64,000 nt of DNA from CAKZML01 sp963823435 (GCA_963823435.1 CAWGLN010000001.1:186001-250000), one strand, 5' to 3'. Positions 35,911 to 44,938 are shown, numbered from the stretch's first letter. Translations and numbers: made by a program. Notes: generated by a model not told the origin, from the sequence alone.

Positions 35911-36435
35911 TCAAGCGTACAAGTCAATTTCCGGTTGATCGTTATCCAGGCGTATTTTTCGCACGAATTCCATGCCGAGCTTTGCGAGAACCTTGACCGA
36001 TGCGGTGTTCCCGGGTGATACCACTGCAACGATAGGGTCGAGGTGAAGTTTCTCCCGGCCGAAATCCATGACCGCCCTGGCGGATTCGATGGCATAGCCC
36101 TGGCCGCAGAATTCCGGCAGGAAGGCATAGCCAATGTCCACATCGTCGAGTACGGCACGGGAAATCAGGCCACACATACCCAAGACCGCACCGGTATGTT
36201 TGTTGGATACACGAAACAGACCAAATCCGTTATCCACATAACTGGCCATGGGCCCGTCACGAAGATAGCCGCATGCATCTTCCAGGTCGCGCACACCCTT
36301 GTCCCCGATATTTTCCAGGAACGAGGGTTCATTGAGCAGCCGCAAGATAAAAGCGGCATCCTCCTGGCTTAGATGTTCAATACGCAGACGTTCGGTTTCC
36401 AGAAAAAACATTGGTGTCGGTTCAGGCGCTGCCAT
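35911..36435 (-). CDS. GNAT N-acetyltransferase (RimJ/RimL type)
   Basis: 174 aa from ATG 36435. Typical RimJ-like start ETERLRIEHLSQEDAAFILRLLNEP, then VLGMCGLISR, DVDIGYAFLPEFCGQGYAIESARAVMDFG (acetyl-CoA loop) and VSPGNTASVKVLAKLGMEFVRK. The frame stays open far upstream, but that part overlaps a membrane-protein gene and has no GNAT character. Five bases separate it from the stop of the gene upstream, so they are likely co-translated. Acceptor unknown. Confidence 0.88.
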   Translation of the reverse strand: MAAPEPTPMFFLETERLRIEHLSQEDAAFILRLLNEPSFLENIGDKGVRDLEDACGYLRDGPMASYVDNGFGLFRVSNKHTGAVLGMCGLISRAVLDDVDIGYAFLPEFCGQGYAIESARAVMDFGREKLHLDPIVAVVSPGNTASVKVLAKLGMEFVRKIRLDNDQPEIDLYA

Positions 36436-36440
36436 CGGGA

Positions 36441-36794
36441 TCAGGCGATAAAATCCGGGCTGGGTTTGTATCGCTGGCGGATAAATCTGTTGCGAAAAAC
36501 CAGGGCGGACAACCCGCTGAACAAGGCTACCGTGCCAAGTATGAGAGCCATGCGGGTCCAGGGCTGACCCAGGGCAATACGAACCTGGGCAAAGCCATAT
36601 AGCGTAAACAGCCATTCCACAGCACCCAGTATCAAGGCGGCCTGGATGACGGGCGGCACCCAACGCTGCCTGAAAAACAGGAGTAACGGCAACGCCGCAC
36701 AAACCCCTGTCAGGATTTCCATGCCGTTGCGAAAAAAATGGGCCGCCAGGAGTAACAGGCTGAGAATGGCGGGAAGCAGGCGTACGAAGTTCAT
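36441..36794 (-). CDS. Small four-helix membrane protein of unknown function
   Basis: 117 aa from ATG 36794; a longer frame opens at 36869 but the extra N-terminus is Pro/Gly-rich and not membrane-like. Four hydrophobic stretches are visible (LLPAILSLLLLAAHFF; MEILTGVCAALPLLLFF; VIQAALILGAVEWLFTLYGFA; RMALILGTVALFSGLSALVF), followed by a basic tail. The arrangement FFRNGMEILTG...RQRWVP is distinctive but I cannot name the family. Probably co-transcribed with the GNAT gene 5 bp downstream. Confidence 0.6.
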   Translation of the reverse strand: MNFVRLLPAILSLLLLAAHFFRNGMEILTGVCAALPLLLFFRQRWVPPVIQAALILGAVEWLFTLYGFAQVRIALGQPWTRMALILGTVALFSGLSALVFRNRFIRQRYKPSPDFIA

Positions 36795-37032
36795 GTGTGG
36801 GATGGGTCCAATATCTATTCCCAAGATTTTTGCCAATGGTGGCATTGGTGCTCGGGGTCCATGCGGCAATGTACAAGATTACGGCACACGGCAACTATGT
36901 GCCAACAGGTATTTGGTGAGCCGAGTTCCCAGCGTGGCATCGGCTTGATAATGCCGCCCGACAACCTGGTTAAGTACTCGGCTTCTTGGGGTATGCTGTT
37001 AGCTTCTCAGAATTATTTCAAAAGAATTGTCT

Positions 37033-37935
37033 ATGACCCTTGTACCCAGAGTTCAAATAGCGCCGGAAGGCCCAATGCTCTCAAGCTTCATTCAGGGCTA
37101 TTGGCGACTTGCCGAATGGAAAATGAGTCCACAGCAATGTCTCTCCTTCGTTAAGAGCCATGTAGAACTGGGAATTACCACAGTGGATCATGCCCATATC
37201 TATGGGGATCCCTCCTGCGAAAGTTTATTTGGGGATGCGCTAAAAATAGACCGGTCGTTGCGGGACAGAATCGAAATTGTTTCAAAATGCGGTATTACGC
37301 TGGCCAGACCCGGCAAAGCCGCTCACTATAATTCAAGCAAGCAATCTATCCTGGCCTCGGTTGAGGCATCTTTAAAGCGCCTGGGTACAGACTACCTGGA
37401 TATATTACTCATTCATCGACCCGATTTTCTGATGGATGCGGACGAAATTGCAGATGCATTTAGCCAACTCAAACTACAGGGAATGGTTAACTATTTTGGC
37501 GCATCCAATTTTACTTCTGCCCAGCTGTGTTTACTGAGGTCACGCCTGGACCAGGGAGTGGTCACAAATCAGATCGAATTGAACCCAATAAGTCTTGACG
37601 TACTTGAAAGCGGAGTATTGGAATACCTGCAGGAAATTCAAATACGACCCATGGCCTGGTCTTGTCTGGGTGGTGGTGCAATCTTTACCAGCAAGTCTGA
37701 GAGAATGCAGCGTTTAAGAAGCGTGTTGCAGGAACTGGCAGGTGAGATCGGGGCCACGTCGATTGACCAGGTTATTTACGCATGGCTTATTAGAATGCCT
37801 TCGAAGCCACTTCCAATTTTAGGTAGTGGCAAGGCGCAGAGAACCCAATCGGCCGCAAAATCAGTTGCCCTGTCTATGAGTCATGAGCAGTGGTACCGAG
37901 TGTGGTCTGCTTCCAAAGGTCACAGTGTGCCGTGA
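37033..37935 (+). CDS. ydhF: YdhF-type aldo/keto reductase
   Basis: A 300-residue NADPH-dependent oxidoreductase very similar in motif order to E. coli YdhF: VQIAPEGP, GYWRLAEWKMSPQQCLSF, LGITTVDHAHIYG (catalytic Asp and Tyr), MEIVSKCGI-like IEIVSKCGI, DYLDILLIHRPDFLMDADEIADAF (catalytic His), RPMAWSCLGGG and PLPILGSGK. The frame opens at TTG 37027, but ATG 37033 gives the YdhF-like N-terminus. Base composition is visibly less GC-rich than the flanking genes, compatible with transfer. Physiological substrate unknown. Confidence 0.88.
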   Translation: MTLVPRVQIAPEGPMLSSFIQGYWRLAEWKMSPQQCLSFVKSHVELGITTVDHAHIYGDPSCESLFGDALKIDRSLRDRIEIVSKCGITLARPGKAAHYNSSKQSILASVEASLKRLGTDYLDILLIHRPDFLMDADEIADAFSQLKLQGMVNYFGASNFTSAQLCLLRSRLDQGVVTNQIELNPISLDVLESGVLEYLQEIQIRPMAWSCLGGGAIFTSKSERMQRLRSVLQELAGEIGATSIDQVIYAWLIRMPSKPLPILGSGKAQRTQSAAKSVALSMSHEQWYRVWSASKGHSVP

Positions 37936-38029
37936 TATTGAAAATTGCAGTGCAGCGACGTCAAGACATGCCAATCGCTCTACTGAACGGACAATACTTC
38001 GCCTTGTCCAGGAAAGACGGCGACCAGTG

Positions 38030-38493
38030 CTAGTCCAGCCTCATCAGTAGTTCTTCACCGACCAGGGGACTAAAGCCCTCCGGCGTATCCACGCCACCCA
38101 GGCTCACGAAACCGCATTTTTCCAGCACCCGTTGCGAGCAGCGTTGTGCGCAGCCACATAGGCGAACAATGGCCTTTCCAGCACCCTCTGCAGGAGTTCG
38201 GCCAGGGCACTGGTGGCGATGCCCTTGCCCCAGTAGGTATTGCCTAACCAGTACCCCACGACCCGGTTCTCGCCAACATCGAAAACCACGATGTTTCCTG
38301 CCACCTCGTGGTTCCAGACCACTGCCAGTTTGATCACGGATGGATCGCGCAGAATTTTCTCCCAGTGCTCCATGAAGGCCTCGAGGCTGCGGGGGCGATA
38401 TCCGGCCATCCGAATGGCCACCGGATCCCGCTGGTGTTCGAACAGGATTGGAAGATCGTCACGATGAACGTCTCTTAGCTCAAGACTGGCCAT
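38030..38493 (-). pseudogene. GNAT acetyltransferase, frame broken once near the C-terminus as sequenced
   Basis: From ATG 38493: LELRDVHRDDLPILFEHQRDPVAIRMAGYRPRSLEAF, GYWLGNTYWGKGIATSALAELLQ, then YVAAHNAA. Here the frame breaks near 38143-38147. In the next frame RVLEKCGFVSLGGVDTPEG and a natural stop at 38030-38032 follow. Adding one T (GCTTCGCAACGGGTGCTG) restores HNAASQRVLEKCGF, the normal end of this family, giving about 155 aa. Either a sequencing deletion or a young mutation. Confidence 0.8.
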
Positions 38494-38710
38494 CAGGCGC
38501 CCGCCTGGTCGTAAAAGCTGCCGGGAGGCGGTCCAAATCCTGGCGTGTATAGGGGCAATTCAGCCGCCATCGTTCTTACTTCCTTTTCACCGGGACCCGT
38601 CGCCACAGGTCTTGTTTGCATTGTTCATACCCATTGCAGCATCAGCCTGTCCCGCCCACACCCATATTGGTGGCTTGTCCCGTGGAATGCTGGCCGCCAG
38701 CATAACGTCC

Positions 38711-39442
38711 CTATCCGATCAATCCCGTGAACTTGAGCATCCACGGCAACAACAAGGCCGTGGCAAGCGCCGACAGCGCCATGGCCAGCCCGGAAAAGGC
38801 GCCCATCTGCGAGTTCACCTGAAAAGCCCTGGCGGTGCCGATACCGTGGGCTGCCACACCCATGGCAATACCCCGCACGGTGTCATCCTTGACACCCAAC
38901 AGGTCAAATATCCGGGTTCCGAATACGGCCCCGATAATTCCCGTGGCCACCACCATGACCGCCGTCAGGGACGGCAGACCACCAATGGTCTCGGAGATAC
39001 CCATGGCGACCGGCGTGGTGACCGACTTCGGCGCCAGCGACAGCAAGGTCTCGGGGCTGGCGCCGAGCAACCAGGCGATCCCCACGGCGCTTAAGGCAGC
39101 AAACGACACGCCCACCAGGACGCTGATCAGCACTACGCCCCACAAGGACCGCAACTTCGACATTTGCTGGTAGAGCGGAACGGCCAGGGCCACGGTTGCC
39201 GGTCCCAGAAGGAAGTGCACGAACTGTGCGCCTTCAAAGTAGCGGCTATAGGGCGTGTCCGTGACCAGCAACAACACAATCAGTAACACCATGGCGAGGG
39301 CTACAGGATTTAACAGGGGGTGGCGGTTAGCCATTTCGTAAAGTCTATACGAGATGATGTAGGCCAGCAGGGTAACCACCAGGCCCAGCAGCGGCGACGC
39401 GGACAGGTACACCCACAGGGTGTTGAGATCCACCTCATTCAT
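38711..39442 (-). CDS. lrgB: LrgB/CidB-family membrane protein
   Basis: A 243-residue polytopic protein with LrgB hallmarks: LGPATVALAVPLYQQ, LAPKSVTTPVAMGISETIGGLPSLTAVMVVATGIIGAVFG and RGIAMGVAAHGIGTARAF. LrgB works with LrgA; proposed roles are murein hydrolase export control and pyruvate or glycolate transport. Its ATG overlaps the end of lrgA by 8 bp, so the two are translationally coupled. Confidence 0.92.
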   Translation of the reverse strand: MNEVDLNTLWVYLSASPLLGLVVTLLAYIISYRLYEMANRHPLLNPVALAMVLLIVLLLVTDTPYSRYFEGAQFVHFLLGPATVALAVPLYQQMSKLRSLWGVVLISVLVGVSFAALSAVGIAWLLGASPETLLSLAPKSVTTPVAMGISETIGGLPSLTAVMVVATGIIGAVFGTRIFDLLGVKDDTVRGIAMGVAAHGIGTARAFQVNSQMGAFSGLAMALSALATALLLPWMLKFTGLIG

Positions 39443-39803
39443 GCCCTGCTCCCTTGCGCAACAGCAGGCGCTGCAATCCTTTCATGACCATTGCGGTAAC
39501 CACCAGGGTGAGCAAGGTACCGAAAATCAGCGCGGCGCTTATGGGCAGCCACTCACTGCCTATACGCTGGAAGTGCAGCATGGCGCCGACGCCCGCAGGC
39601 ACAAACAGCAACGACAGGTGACCCAGTAACGAACCGGCAGCGGAATCCAGGGCCTGGCCGGTACGCTTTCGGACAAGCAGGGTCAGAAACAGCAACAGCA
39701 TCCCCATTACAGGACCGGGGACAGGCAATTCAAGCAGCAGCACCAGCGCTTCGCCCAGTAATTGGTAGGACAACAGCACGGTGACTCCGATCAGAAAATC
39801 CAT
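39435..39803 (-). CDS. lrgA: LrgA/CidA-family holin-like protein
   Basis: 122 aa from ATG 39803 with GAGG 5 nt upstream (the frame is open to 39893 but that extension is hydrophilic). Conserved core LLSYQLLGEALVLLLELPVPGPVMGMLLLFLTLLV with the PVPGPVxGM motif and LLGHLSLLFVPAGVGAML. Four membrane helices. First gene of the lrgAB pair. Confidence 0.92.
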   Translation of the reverse strand: MDFLIGVTVLLSYQLLGEALVLLLELPVPGPVMGMLLLFLTLLVRKRTGQALDSAAGSLLGHLSLLFVPAGVGAMLHFQRIGSEWLPISAALIFGTLLTLVVTAMVMKGLQRLLLRKGAGHE

Positions 39804-39994
39804 TTCAACCTCGTAGGTATCCTGCGCCTGTAACGAATCCACTCCCGCCAGGGCCAGGCGCAATCCAGCTATCGGACCAGCAACCCAGGGCAAACCGGCC
39901 GGGGCAGTCTGCTAGATCCGCGCACCGAACCCGCTTGTAAGCCCGGCGGCCAGGACCATGGCAGGGGCGTCCCGGAGTATCACCCCGGGCTCAC

Positions 39995-40327
39995 CTATCC
40001 GGGGCTGACGCCATACTCGTTGTCGCCCTGACCTTCCTGGGCCATCAAATAGATCATCACTATCAAGCCGAGCACCGGCACCAGCCAGATCAACTGCCAC
40101 CAACCTGACTTGCCGGTATCGTGCAAACGCCTGGCACCGACGCTCAGGGAAGGAATGAGCAGGGCCAGGCAAAAAATTGACTGCAGCCAATAGGCCCCCA
40201 GCAGGGCCAGGACCAGGTTTATGGCCACATATATCAGTACATACATCCAGAATTGCTTGCGCGTGGCCCGACCTGAAAATTCGGCATACCTTTTGAGCGC
40301 ATCCAGGAAGTCGTCGAAGTACTCCAT
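39995..40327 (-). CDS. DUF805 inner-membrane protein
   Basis: 110 aa of the YhaH/YhaI-like DUF805 family: FSGRATRKQFWMYVL at the N-terminus, then hydrophobic segments and LSVGARRLHDTGKSGWWQL, both invariant in the family, and LIYLMAQEGQGDNEYG near the end. Function unknown; three or four membrane helices. Confidence 0.92.
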   Translation of the reverse strand: MEYFDDFLDALKRYAEFSGRATRKQFWMYVLIYVAINLVLALLGAYWLQSIFCLALLIPSLSVGARRLHDTGKSGWWQLIWLVPVLGLIVMIYLMAQEGQGDNEYGVSPG

Positions 40328-40339
40328 AGCTGTCCCCTT

Positions 40340-40726
40340 GGTTGGATTTGAATTTATTGCATGCTAATCGACTATAAGAACTGCGGTCACCAAATACATA
40401 TTACTGTATTGCCCAAGCTGTTGGCTCTATCAAATAGTGAAGTCATGCGCGACGGTAGCAGCGGCTGCCTTGCAGGTCGATGGAACCGGGTGTGTTGGCT
40501 GGAATCGGCCGACACCCTGGCCACAAGAAACCCCAAAGGCAGAAACGAATCATTCGATTGCAGAACACACGGGCAGCAGAGTATCCAGCCTTATCCGCGT
40601 ATGTTCGTTCGCCACGCCGACCTGTGTTGCTTGTAGTCGTCCCCGGTCCCGGTGTATCGATTTGGACCCTCGTACCGGACTGTTGGACATTTCCGACTCT
40701 CTCCGGGAAGGCGCCAAAAAAACAGC
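40340..40726. other. Intergenic stretch, no gene recognised
   Basis: About 390 bp between the DUF805 start and the carbonic anhydrase stop. Short open frames are present on the plus strand, but none shows a family motif, a good ribosome site or consistent codon use, so I call none. No tRNA, terminator with a T-tract or repeat copy was seen. Confidence 0.5.
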
Positions 40727-41356
40727 TTAGTCCGACGTGGGCAGTCCATCGAAAAAGTCGACCACGCCCGTCTCCAGCGAATATTCGGCACCCACCACCA
40801 TTAGACCGTCGGTACGTATCAACTCCTCCAGGATCCTGGAGCCATGTCGCAAATGATCCGCCGAGCTGCGAATGTTGGCGCGCACCGCATGATGTACCAG
40901 AGCTTCGTGATCCCTGGCGAGATCAGTTTCAATCAAGGTTTCCACCGACGGCCGGATATAGTCCACGATAGAATGCAGATTAGGCGAGCGGCTTTCAGTG
41001 GGCCGTTCAAGTTCTTCGAGTGTCGCCAGTACGGCGCCGCACTGGGTGTGGCCCAGGACGATCACCAACCGGGTTCCAAAGCGTTCCGCCGCGAACTCGA
41101 CGCTACCCACCTGGGAGGGGGCAACAATATTGCCGGCTACGCGGATTACGAACAGATCACCCAGGCCCTGGTCGAACACCAGTTCAGCCGGCACCCGGGA
41201 GTCTGAACAGCCGAGAATGATGGCAAACGGTTCCTGACCCGTGAGCAGGCTGTTGCGGCGGGACTTGTTGGTCTGCGCGTCCGCGTAGCCTAACTCAGTC
41301 ACGAAACGAAGATTACCTTCCCGAAGTTGCTGCAGTGCTTCACGTGCTGTGTACAT
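40727..41356 (-). CDS. Beta-class carbonic anhydrase
   Basis: A 209-residue zinc enzyme interconverting CO2 and bicarbonate. Zinc ligands and catalytic dyad: ILGCSDSRVPAELVFDQGLGDLFVIRVAGN (Cys, Asp-Arg) and VLGHTQCGAVLATL (His, Cys). N-terminus AREALQQLREGNLRFV is typical. The ATG lies only 4 bp from the repeat element at 41361-41520; the nearest Shine-Dalgarno-like sequence (AGAGG, 8 nt upstream) lies inside the element's terminal repeat. Confidence 0.95.
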   Translation of the reverse strand: MYTAREALQQLREGNLRFVTELGYADAQTNKSRRNSLLTGQEPFAIILGCSDSRVPAELVFDQGLGDLFVIRVAGNIVAPSQVGSVEFAAERFGTRLVIVLGHTQCGAVLATLEELERPTESRSPNLHSIVDYIRPSVETLIETDLARDHEALVHHAVRANIRSSADHLRHGSRILEELIRTDGLMVVGAEYSLETGVVDFFDGLPTSD

Positions 41357-41360
41357 CCAG

Positions 41361-41520
41361 GGAACCTCTGATTTATTCTGGGCGAAGTAGATTGTTAGCG
41401 AAAAGATACAGTTTCAAGGCGTCAATCGCACGTAATGGTGGGGCTCGCGAAGATTGGCAACACAGAAGCTGCATTTGTAGCAGGTCGAGACAAATCAAGG
41501 TTAGGTCGATCCCCTGGCTT
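41361..41520 (+). mobile_element. MITE-like repeat, copy 3
   Basis: Left end GGAACCTCTGATTTATTC is intact and about 120 bp match the family (AGTAGATTGTTAGCGAAAAG, GTCAATCGCACGTAAT, GAAGATTGGCAAC). The right third is strongly diverged, but the element fills exactly the 160 bp between the carbonic anhydrase start region and the DUF3147 stop codon (41521-41523). Left flank is CCAG, a one-base variant of CTAG. In the minus direction its terminal repeat supplies AGAGG 8 nt before the carbonic anhydrase ATG. Confidence 0.8.
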
Positions 41521-41874
41521 TCACAATCTAACACCATAGTGGCCCAGCACGCTCAGCAATGCCCAGTAGCACCCAACCGTAAGGGTTATCGAAATCGTCA
41601 TGCTCGGGAAAAAGCCCACACCGTGTCTCAGTAGCAGCGGCAGTGAGATGAATAAAGCCAGTGACGGCAAGACCAGCCAGAAAATACTGCTGGCCAGGTC
41701 ACTCACCCTGGTCACGTCCCGGGTATCCAGGTAAAGCCAGAGGATAGCCAGGATCGAGACCAGGGGAATCGAAGCCAGAATCGCCGCGGCAAATGAACTT
41801 CGCTTGGCAATCTCCGATATCGCCAGTACCAGGCCCACGGTCAGGGCAATCTTCACAAGGTAGTAGAGCAACAC
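41521..41874 (-). CDS. DUF3147 membrane protein
   Basis: 117 aa beginning at a GTG (41872-41874). Four hydrophobic segments: YYLVKIALTVGLVLAISEIAKR, FAAAILASIPLVSILAILWLYLD, DLASSIFWLVLPSLALFISLPLLL and MTISITLTVGCYWALLSVLG. The SEIAKRSSFAAAILASIPLVS block with WLYLDTRD is the DUF3147 pattern. Function unknown. Its stop codon directly adjoins the repeat element at 41361-41520. Confidence 0.85.
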   Translation of the reverse strand: MLLYYLVKIALTVGLVLAISEIAKRSSFAAAILASIPLVSILAILWLYLDTRDVTRVSDLASSIFWLVLPSLALFISLPLLLRHGVGFFPSMTISITLTVGCYWALLSVLGHYGVRL

Positions 41875-42072
41875 GCACCCCTGTATTCAGGTCACCCGGT
41901 AACTATAAGACCAATCCAGACCTCCTGAAAACGACTTTCTATCGCGTGTCAGGCCTACGCACCGATTTACCGTGAGCAATAGAGTCGCGGCTTTCGGATA
42001 TCACCCCGCCAGCCCGGGGCGGGCACTGCCACAGGCCCGCCACTACATACCCGGCTCTCGATCCTGCCCACC

Positions 42073-42103
42073 GCCGCAGTCCCTTGTTTGCAGGGACTGC
42101 GGC
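42073..42103. other. Perfect 12-bp stem-loop downstream of the cytochrome c peroxidase gene
   Basis: GCCGCAGTCCCT (42073-42084) pairs perfectly with AGGGACTGCGGC (42092-42103) around a 7-nt loop. It lies 12 bp beyond the stop of the minus-strand peroxidase gene, a terminator-like position, but has no T-tract on either strand, so it may be an mRNA 3'-end stabiliser. Confidence 0.55.
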
Positions 42104-42115
42104 CGCAACACATGT

Positions 42116-43111
42116 TTAGTCGAATGGCGTTGGTCGTGGCGTCTTGTCGGTCGAGGGTGGAAGGATCGGCAAGTCGAACGCGGGTTGATCACCGGTCAGT
42201 GTTTTCAGAAAAACCACGATCTGTGCATCTTCCTCAGGTGTGAATTTCCTGCCCAACTGGAGACGCCCCATGATGTCCACCGCCTGGCTCAGCGTGGCGG
42301 CCTCGCCATCATGGAAGTAAGGGTAGGTCAATTCAACGTTACGCAGGGTCGGAACCTTGAACCTGAAACGATCCGCATCATTGCCGGTCACACCGATCAG
42401 TCCTTGAGCCGTGTTGTCGGTCTTGTAGGGCTCCACCACGCCCATCTTCTGGAACGAGGTACCGCCCATCGCTGAACCATTGTGGCAGGCCACACAGCCC
42501 GAGCTCTTGAACAACTTGTAACCGGCAAGCTCCTCGGTGGTAATCGCGCCAGTTTCACCCAGCAACCAATGATCAAAGCGTGAATTCGGCGTGACCAGCG
42601 TTTTCTCGAACTCGGCAATGGCATCAGTAACCTGGTCGATATCAATCAGCGACTTGCCAAATACCAACTTGAACTCGATCACGTATTCGGGGATGGTCTC
42701 CAGCATATCTACCGCAAGGGTATGGGTGAATGCCATCTCGCCGGGATTGGCTATTGGTCCACCTGCCTGGGCTTTCAAATCGGCAGCACGACCGTCCCAA
42801 AACTGAGCCAGACTCAGGCTCGAGTTAAGCACCGTGGGAGAGTTGATCGGACCTTGCTGCCATTTATGACCAATAGAAGTTTTTAAATTATCGGTCCCTC
42901 CCATGCTCAGGTTGTGGCAGGAATTACAGGATATGAATCCTGATTTGGATAGTCTTGGGTCGAAATACAGTTTCTTGCCAAGTTCGACCTTACCCAGATT
43001 GACTTCCTTGACTGGAGCAATGGGCTCCACCGGCTCCTGGGCAAGCGCCACGCCCGCAACCGCCAGCAATACAGCGGTAACAAGCGGGGTGATCAATGCT
43101 TGTTTCTTCAT
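42116..43111 (-). CDS. Periplasmic dihaem cytochrome c peroxidase (MauG/CcpA family)
   Basis: 331 aa with a cleavable signal peptide (LITPLVTAVLLAVAGVALAQE). Two haem-c sites: SCNSCHNLSMGG (N-terminal haem) and GCVACHNGSAMGG (C-terminal haem), with FDPRLSKSGFISCNSCH and LRNVELTYPYFHDGEAATLSQAVDIMG, typical of bacterial peroxidases that reduce H2O2 with electrons from cytochrome c. Long 376-bp upstream region. Located between a small membrane protein gene and a DNA glycosylase. Confidence 0.94.
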   Translation of the reverse strand: MKKQALITPLVTAVLLAVAGVALAQEPVEPIAPVKEVNLGKVELGKKLYFDPRLSKSGFISCNSCHNLSMGGTDNLKTSIGHKWQQGPINSPTVLNSSLSLAQFWDGRAADLKAQAGGPIANPGEMAFTHTLAVDMLETIPEYVIEFKLVFGKSLIDIDQVTDAIAEFEKTLVTPNSRFDHWLLGETGAITTEELAGYKLFKSSGCVACHNGSAMGGTSFQKMGVVEPYKTDNTAQGLIGVTGNDADRFRFKVPTLRNVELTYPYFHDGEAATLSQAVDIMGRLQLGRKFTPEEDAQIVVFLKTLTGDQPAFDLPILPPSTDKTPRPTPFD

Positions 43112-43487
43112 GACCTACTCCATGGTTGCAGACAAATAGATGCAATACGTCCGTGCACGGCGGGACGAAAACAGAAACACATTTGGGGAGGAGGAGGACA
43201 GCAGCCAGCCCGGTCGTTGCTGAATCTTGCAGTGTTTGAAAAGCTCATCGCGGGAGATCCTTCTCCACATTACACAGGTCGCCAGGACTCGCTGTTACAG
43301 CAAACCCTCACAGGTCGGCAGGACGGGCTTCCCGGCCCTTGCCCACGCCACGACTCGTCGAACAGGACTCAAGCTAGCCTTGAGACCGGACGGCGACTAT
43401 TAGGGAAAATACGGGGGGCCTGACAGGAAAGGAATTTAATCTTCTAAATCAAGGCGTTGCTCAGACACGTCCTGGCCCCTGGGCATA
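43112..43487. other. Intergenic stretch upstream of the cytochrome c peroxidase gene
   Basis: 376 bp between the peroxidase start and the stop of the DNA glycosylase gene. A plus-strand open frame exists but has no recognisable motif or ribosome site. The peroxidase promoter must lie here; I could not assign it with confidence. Confidence 0.5.
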
Positions 43488-44189
43488 TCACCGCTTTCGA
43501 TCCACCGACGCTTCCTGAACCCGGGAAGGCATACCCGTCAAATAGAACTGCCAAAGCATTCTTGCGGCCGTAGCACGATGCGGACGCCAAACCTCAGCCA
43601 ACACGCTCAGTTCGGCTGAGCCCGGGCGTGTCGGCAGCCCTCTCATTTTTCCCACCGCAGCGGCCAGGGCAATATCACCGCTTGGCCACACGTCCGGCCG
43701 ACGCAAGGCCATCAGGAGATAGATTCGTGCTGTCCAGGGCCCGATACCCTTGATAGAAGTCAGCATTTCAATCGCGGTCGCATCGTCTGCCCTCGCAATG
43801 CGCACCAGGTCAAGGTCGCCTGTTTGAACGGCCTTCGCAAGGTTGATGAAATAACCCGCCTTTTGGCGCGTCAGGCCCAGGGATCTCAGACCTCGCGCGC
43901 CGACTGAAATAACGGTCTCTGGCGACAGCGGTTCGAGACTTGCGAGGAGACGCCGGTACATCGCATCGGCCGAGGCCAGGGAAACCTGTTGCTCCAGAAT
44001 GATGCGTATGAGGGTGACAAACCCGGGCTTTCTTGACCACAATGGAGGAGGACCGTTGCGCTCAAGAATCTGCGCCAGACCGGCGTCCCCGATGGCCAGA
44101 AAAGCCGCGGCTTGCGCCAGGGTCTTTTTATTTAGCGGCGTTTGACGGTTCGCAGTGCTTGGCGCATCCCTGGCCCGACCAGAAATCAT
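43488..44189 (-). CDS. DNA-3-methyladenine glycosylase II-type HhH-GPD repair enzyme
   Basis: Base-excision repair of alkylated purines (AlkA/MagA type). About 233 aa from ATG 44189 (GGGG 7 nt upstream; a GTG lies one codon earlier). N-terminal IILEQQVSLASADAMYRRLL and the helix-hairpin-helix GPD core LTSIKGIGPWTARIYLLMALRRPDVWPSGDIAL, in which the Asp after WPSG is the catalytic residue. C-terminal VWRPHRATAARMLWQFYL. No AlkA-type N-terminal domain, so it is the short form. Confidence 0.92.
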   Translation of the reverse strand: MISGRARDAPSTANRQTPLNKKTLAQAAAFLAIGDAGLAQILERNGPPPLWSRKPGFVTLIRIILEQQVSLASADAMYRRLLASLEPLSPETVISVGARGLRSLGLTRQKAGYFINLAKAVQTGDLDLVRIARADDATAIEMLTSIKGIGPWTARIYLLMALRRPDVWPSGDIALAAAVGKMRGLPTRPGSAELSVLAEVWRPHRATAARMLWQFYLTGMPSRVQEASVDRKR

Positions 44190-44342
44190 CACTTGGCCCC
44201 GGTCATGTGCGCGACCAGGCAGAATATCGGCGCGCCTGCCGCCTGTGGCGACCCTTCAAGCCTGGGCACGGCGGTGTATTTGCACCGATGAGGGTATGCA
44301 CTTTCGTTGATGTCCGCCGCGACGATATTTGGCCCCGACATC

Positions 44343-44858
44343 CTAGACGTGGCCGGAATCTGGTCCGGCAGAAAGCTTCGCCAGTGCGGCTTCCCTGCGG
44401 GTCAAGCTGTCCGCAGGCCAGTATTGACTACGACTGTAGTATTCAGGAACCGAGGGCACATCTGGAGGAAGAATCACCCAGGGCTGCTTTGAGTCGATGT
44501 AGATATGTATATCCGGTGGCAAGCTGTCCGGATTATCCAGGGTTCCAACCCGCACAAATCGCATCGACGGTCCAGCGCCCGAATATGTACTCCACAGCGC
44601 GATGCGACAACGCGGGCAGCGGGCTATCTTTTGCCCCTTGCGACTCTGTGTAGGTGTGTCCACGATCTCCGGCTCACCCGTGAGCAGGGTGACCCGGTCA
44701 GCCTCAATCATCGCATTCAGGGCAAACGCAGAACCCGACTCGCGTTGGCACCAACGACAATGACAGCAATGTACAAACAAGGGCGGGCTTTCAAGTTGGT
44801 AGCGAATCTCGCCGCAGTCACAGCCGCCTTCAACGGGGTAGGAAACCGATGCTGACAT
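44343..44858 (-). CDS. GFA family (glutathione-dependent formaldehyde-activating-like) protein
   Basis: A 171-residue zinc protein: GGCDCGEIRYQL, HCCHCRWCQRESGSAF and ARCPRCRIALWSTY give the CxC, CxxC and CPxC ligands of the GFA/CENP-V fold. Most members have unknown substrates despite the name. Start ATG at 44856-44858. Stand-alone gene. Confidence 0.92.
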   Translation of the reverse strand: MSASVSYPVEGGCDCGEIRYQLESPPLFVHCCHCRWCQRESGSAFALNAMIEADRVTLLTGEPEIVDTPTQSRKGQKIARCPRCRIALWSTYSGAGPSMRFVRVGTLDNPDSLPPDIHIYIDSKQPWVILPPDVPSVPEYYSRSQYWPADSLTRREAALAKLSAGPDSGHV

Positions 44859-44938
44859 ATGTACTCCTCTTCCGCCGACCGTTATCAGGCCTCTGTCGAA
44901 CAGCGCACCGACCGGATCAGGAAGCTCGCCTGCCGGGA

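Noticed and set aside
35911..36894. 327-codon version of the GNAT gene with a long N-terminal extension
   Set aside because: The extension overlaps the membrane-protein gene at 36441-36794 in another frame and has no GNAT character; the ATG at 36435 fits the family.
40361..40971. Overlapping plus-strand open frames before and across the carbonic anhydrase gene
   Set aside because: No recognisable domains, and they run over the real minus-strand gene.
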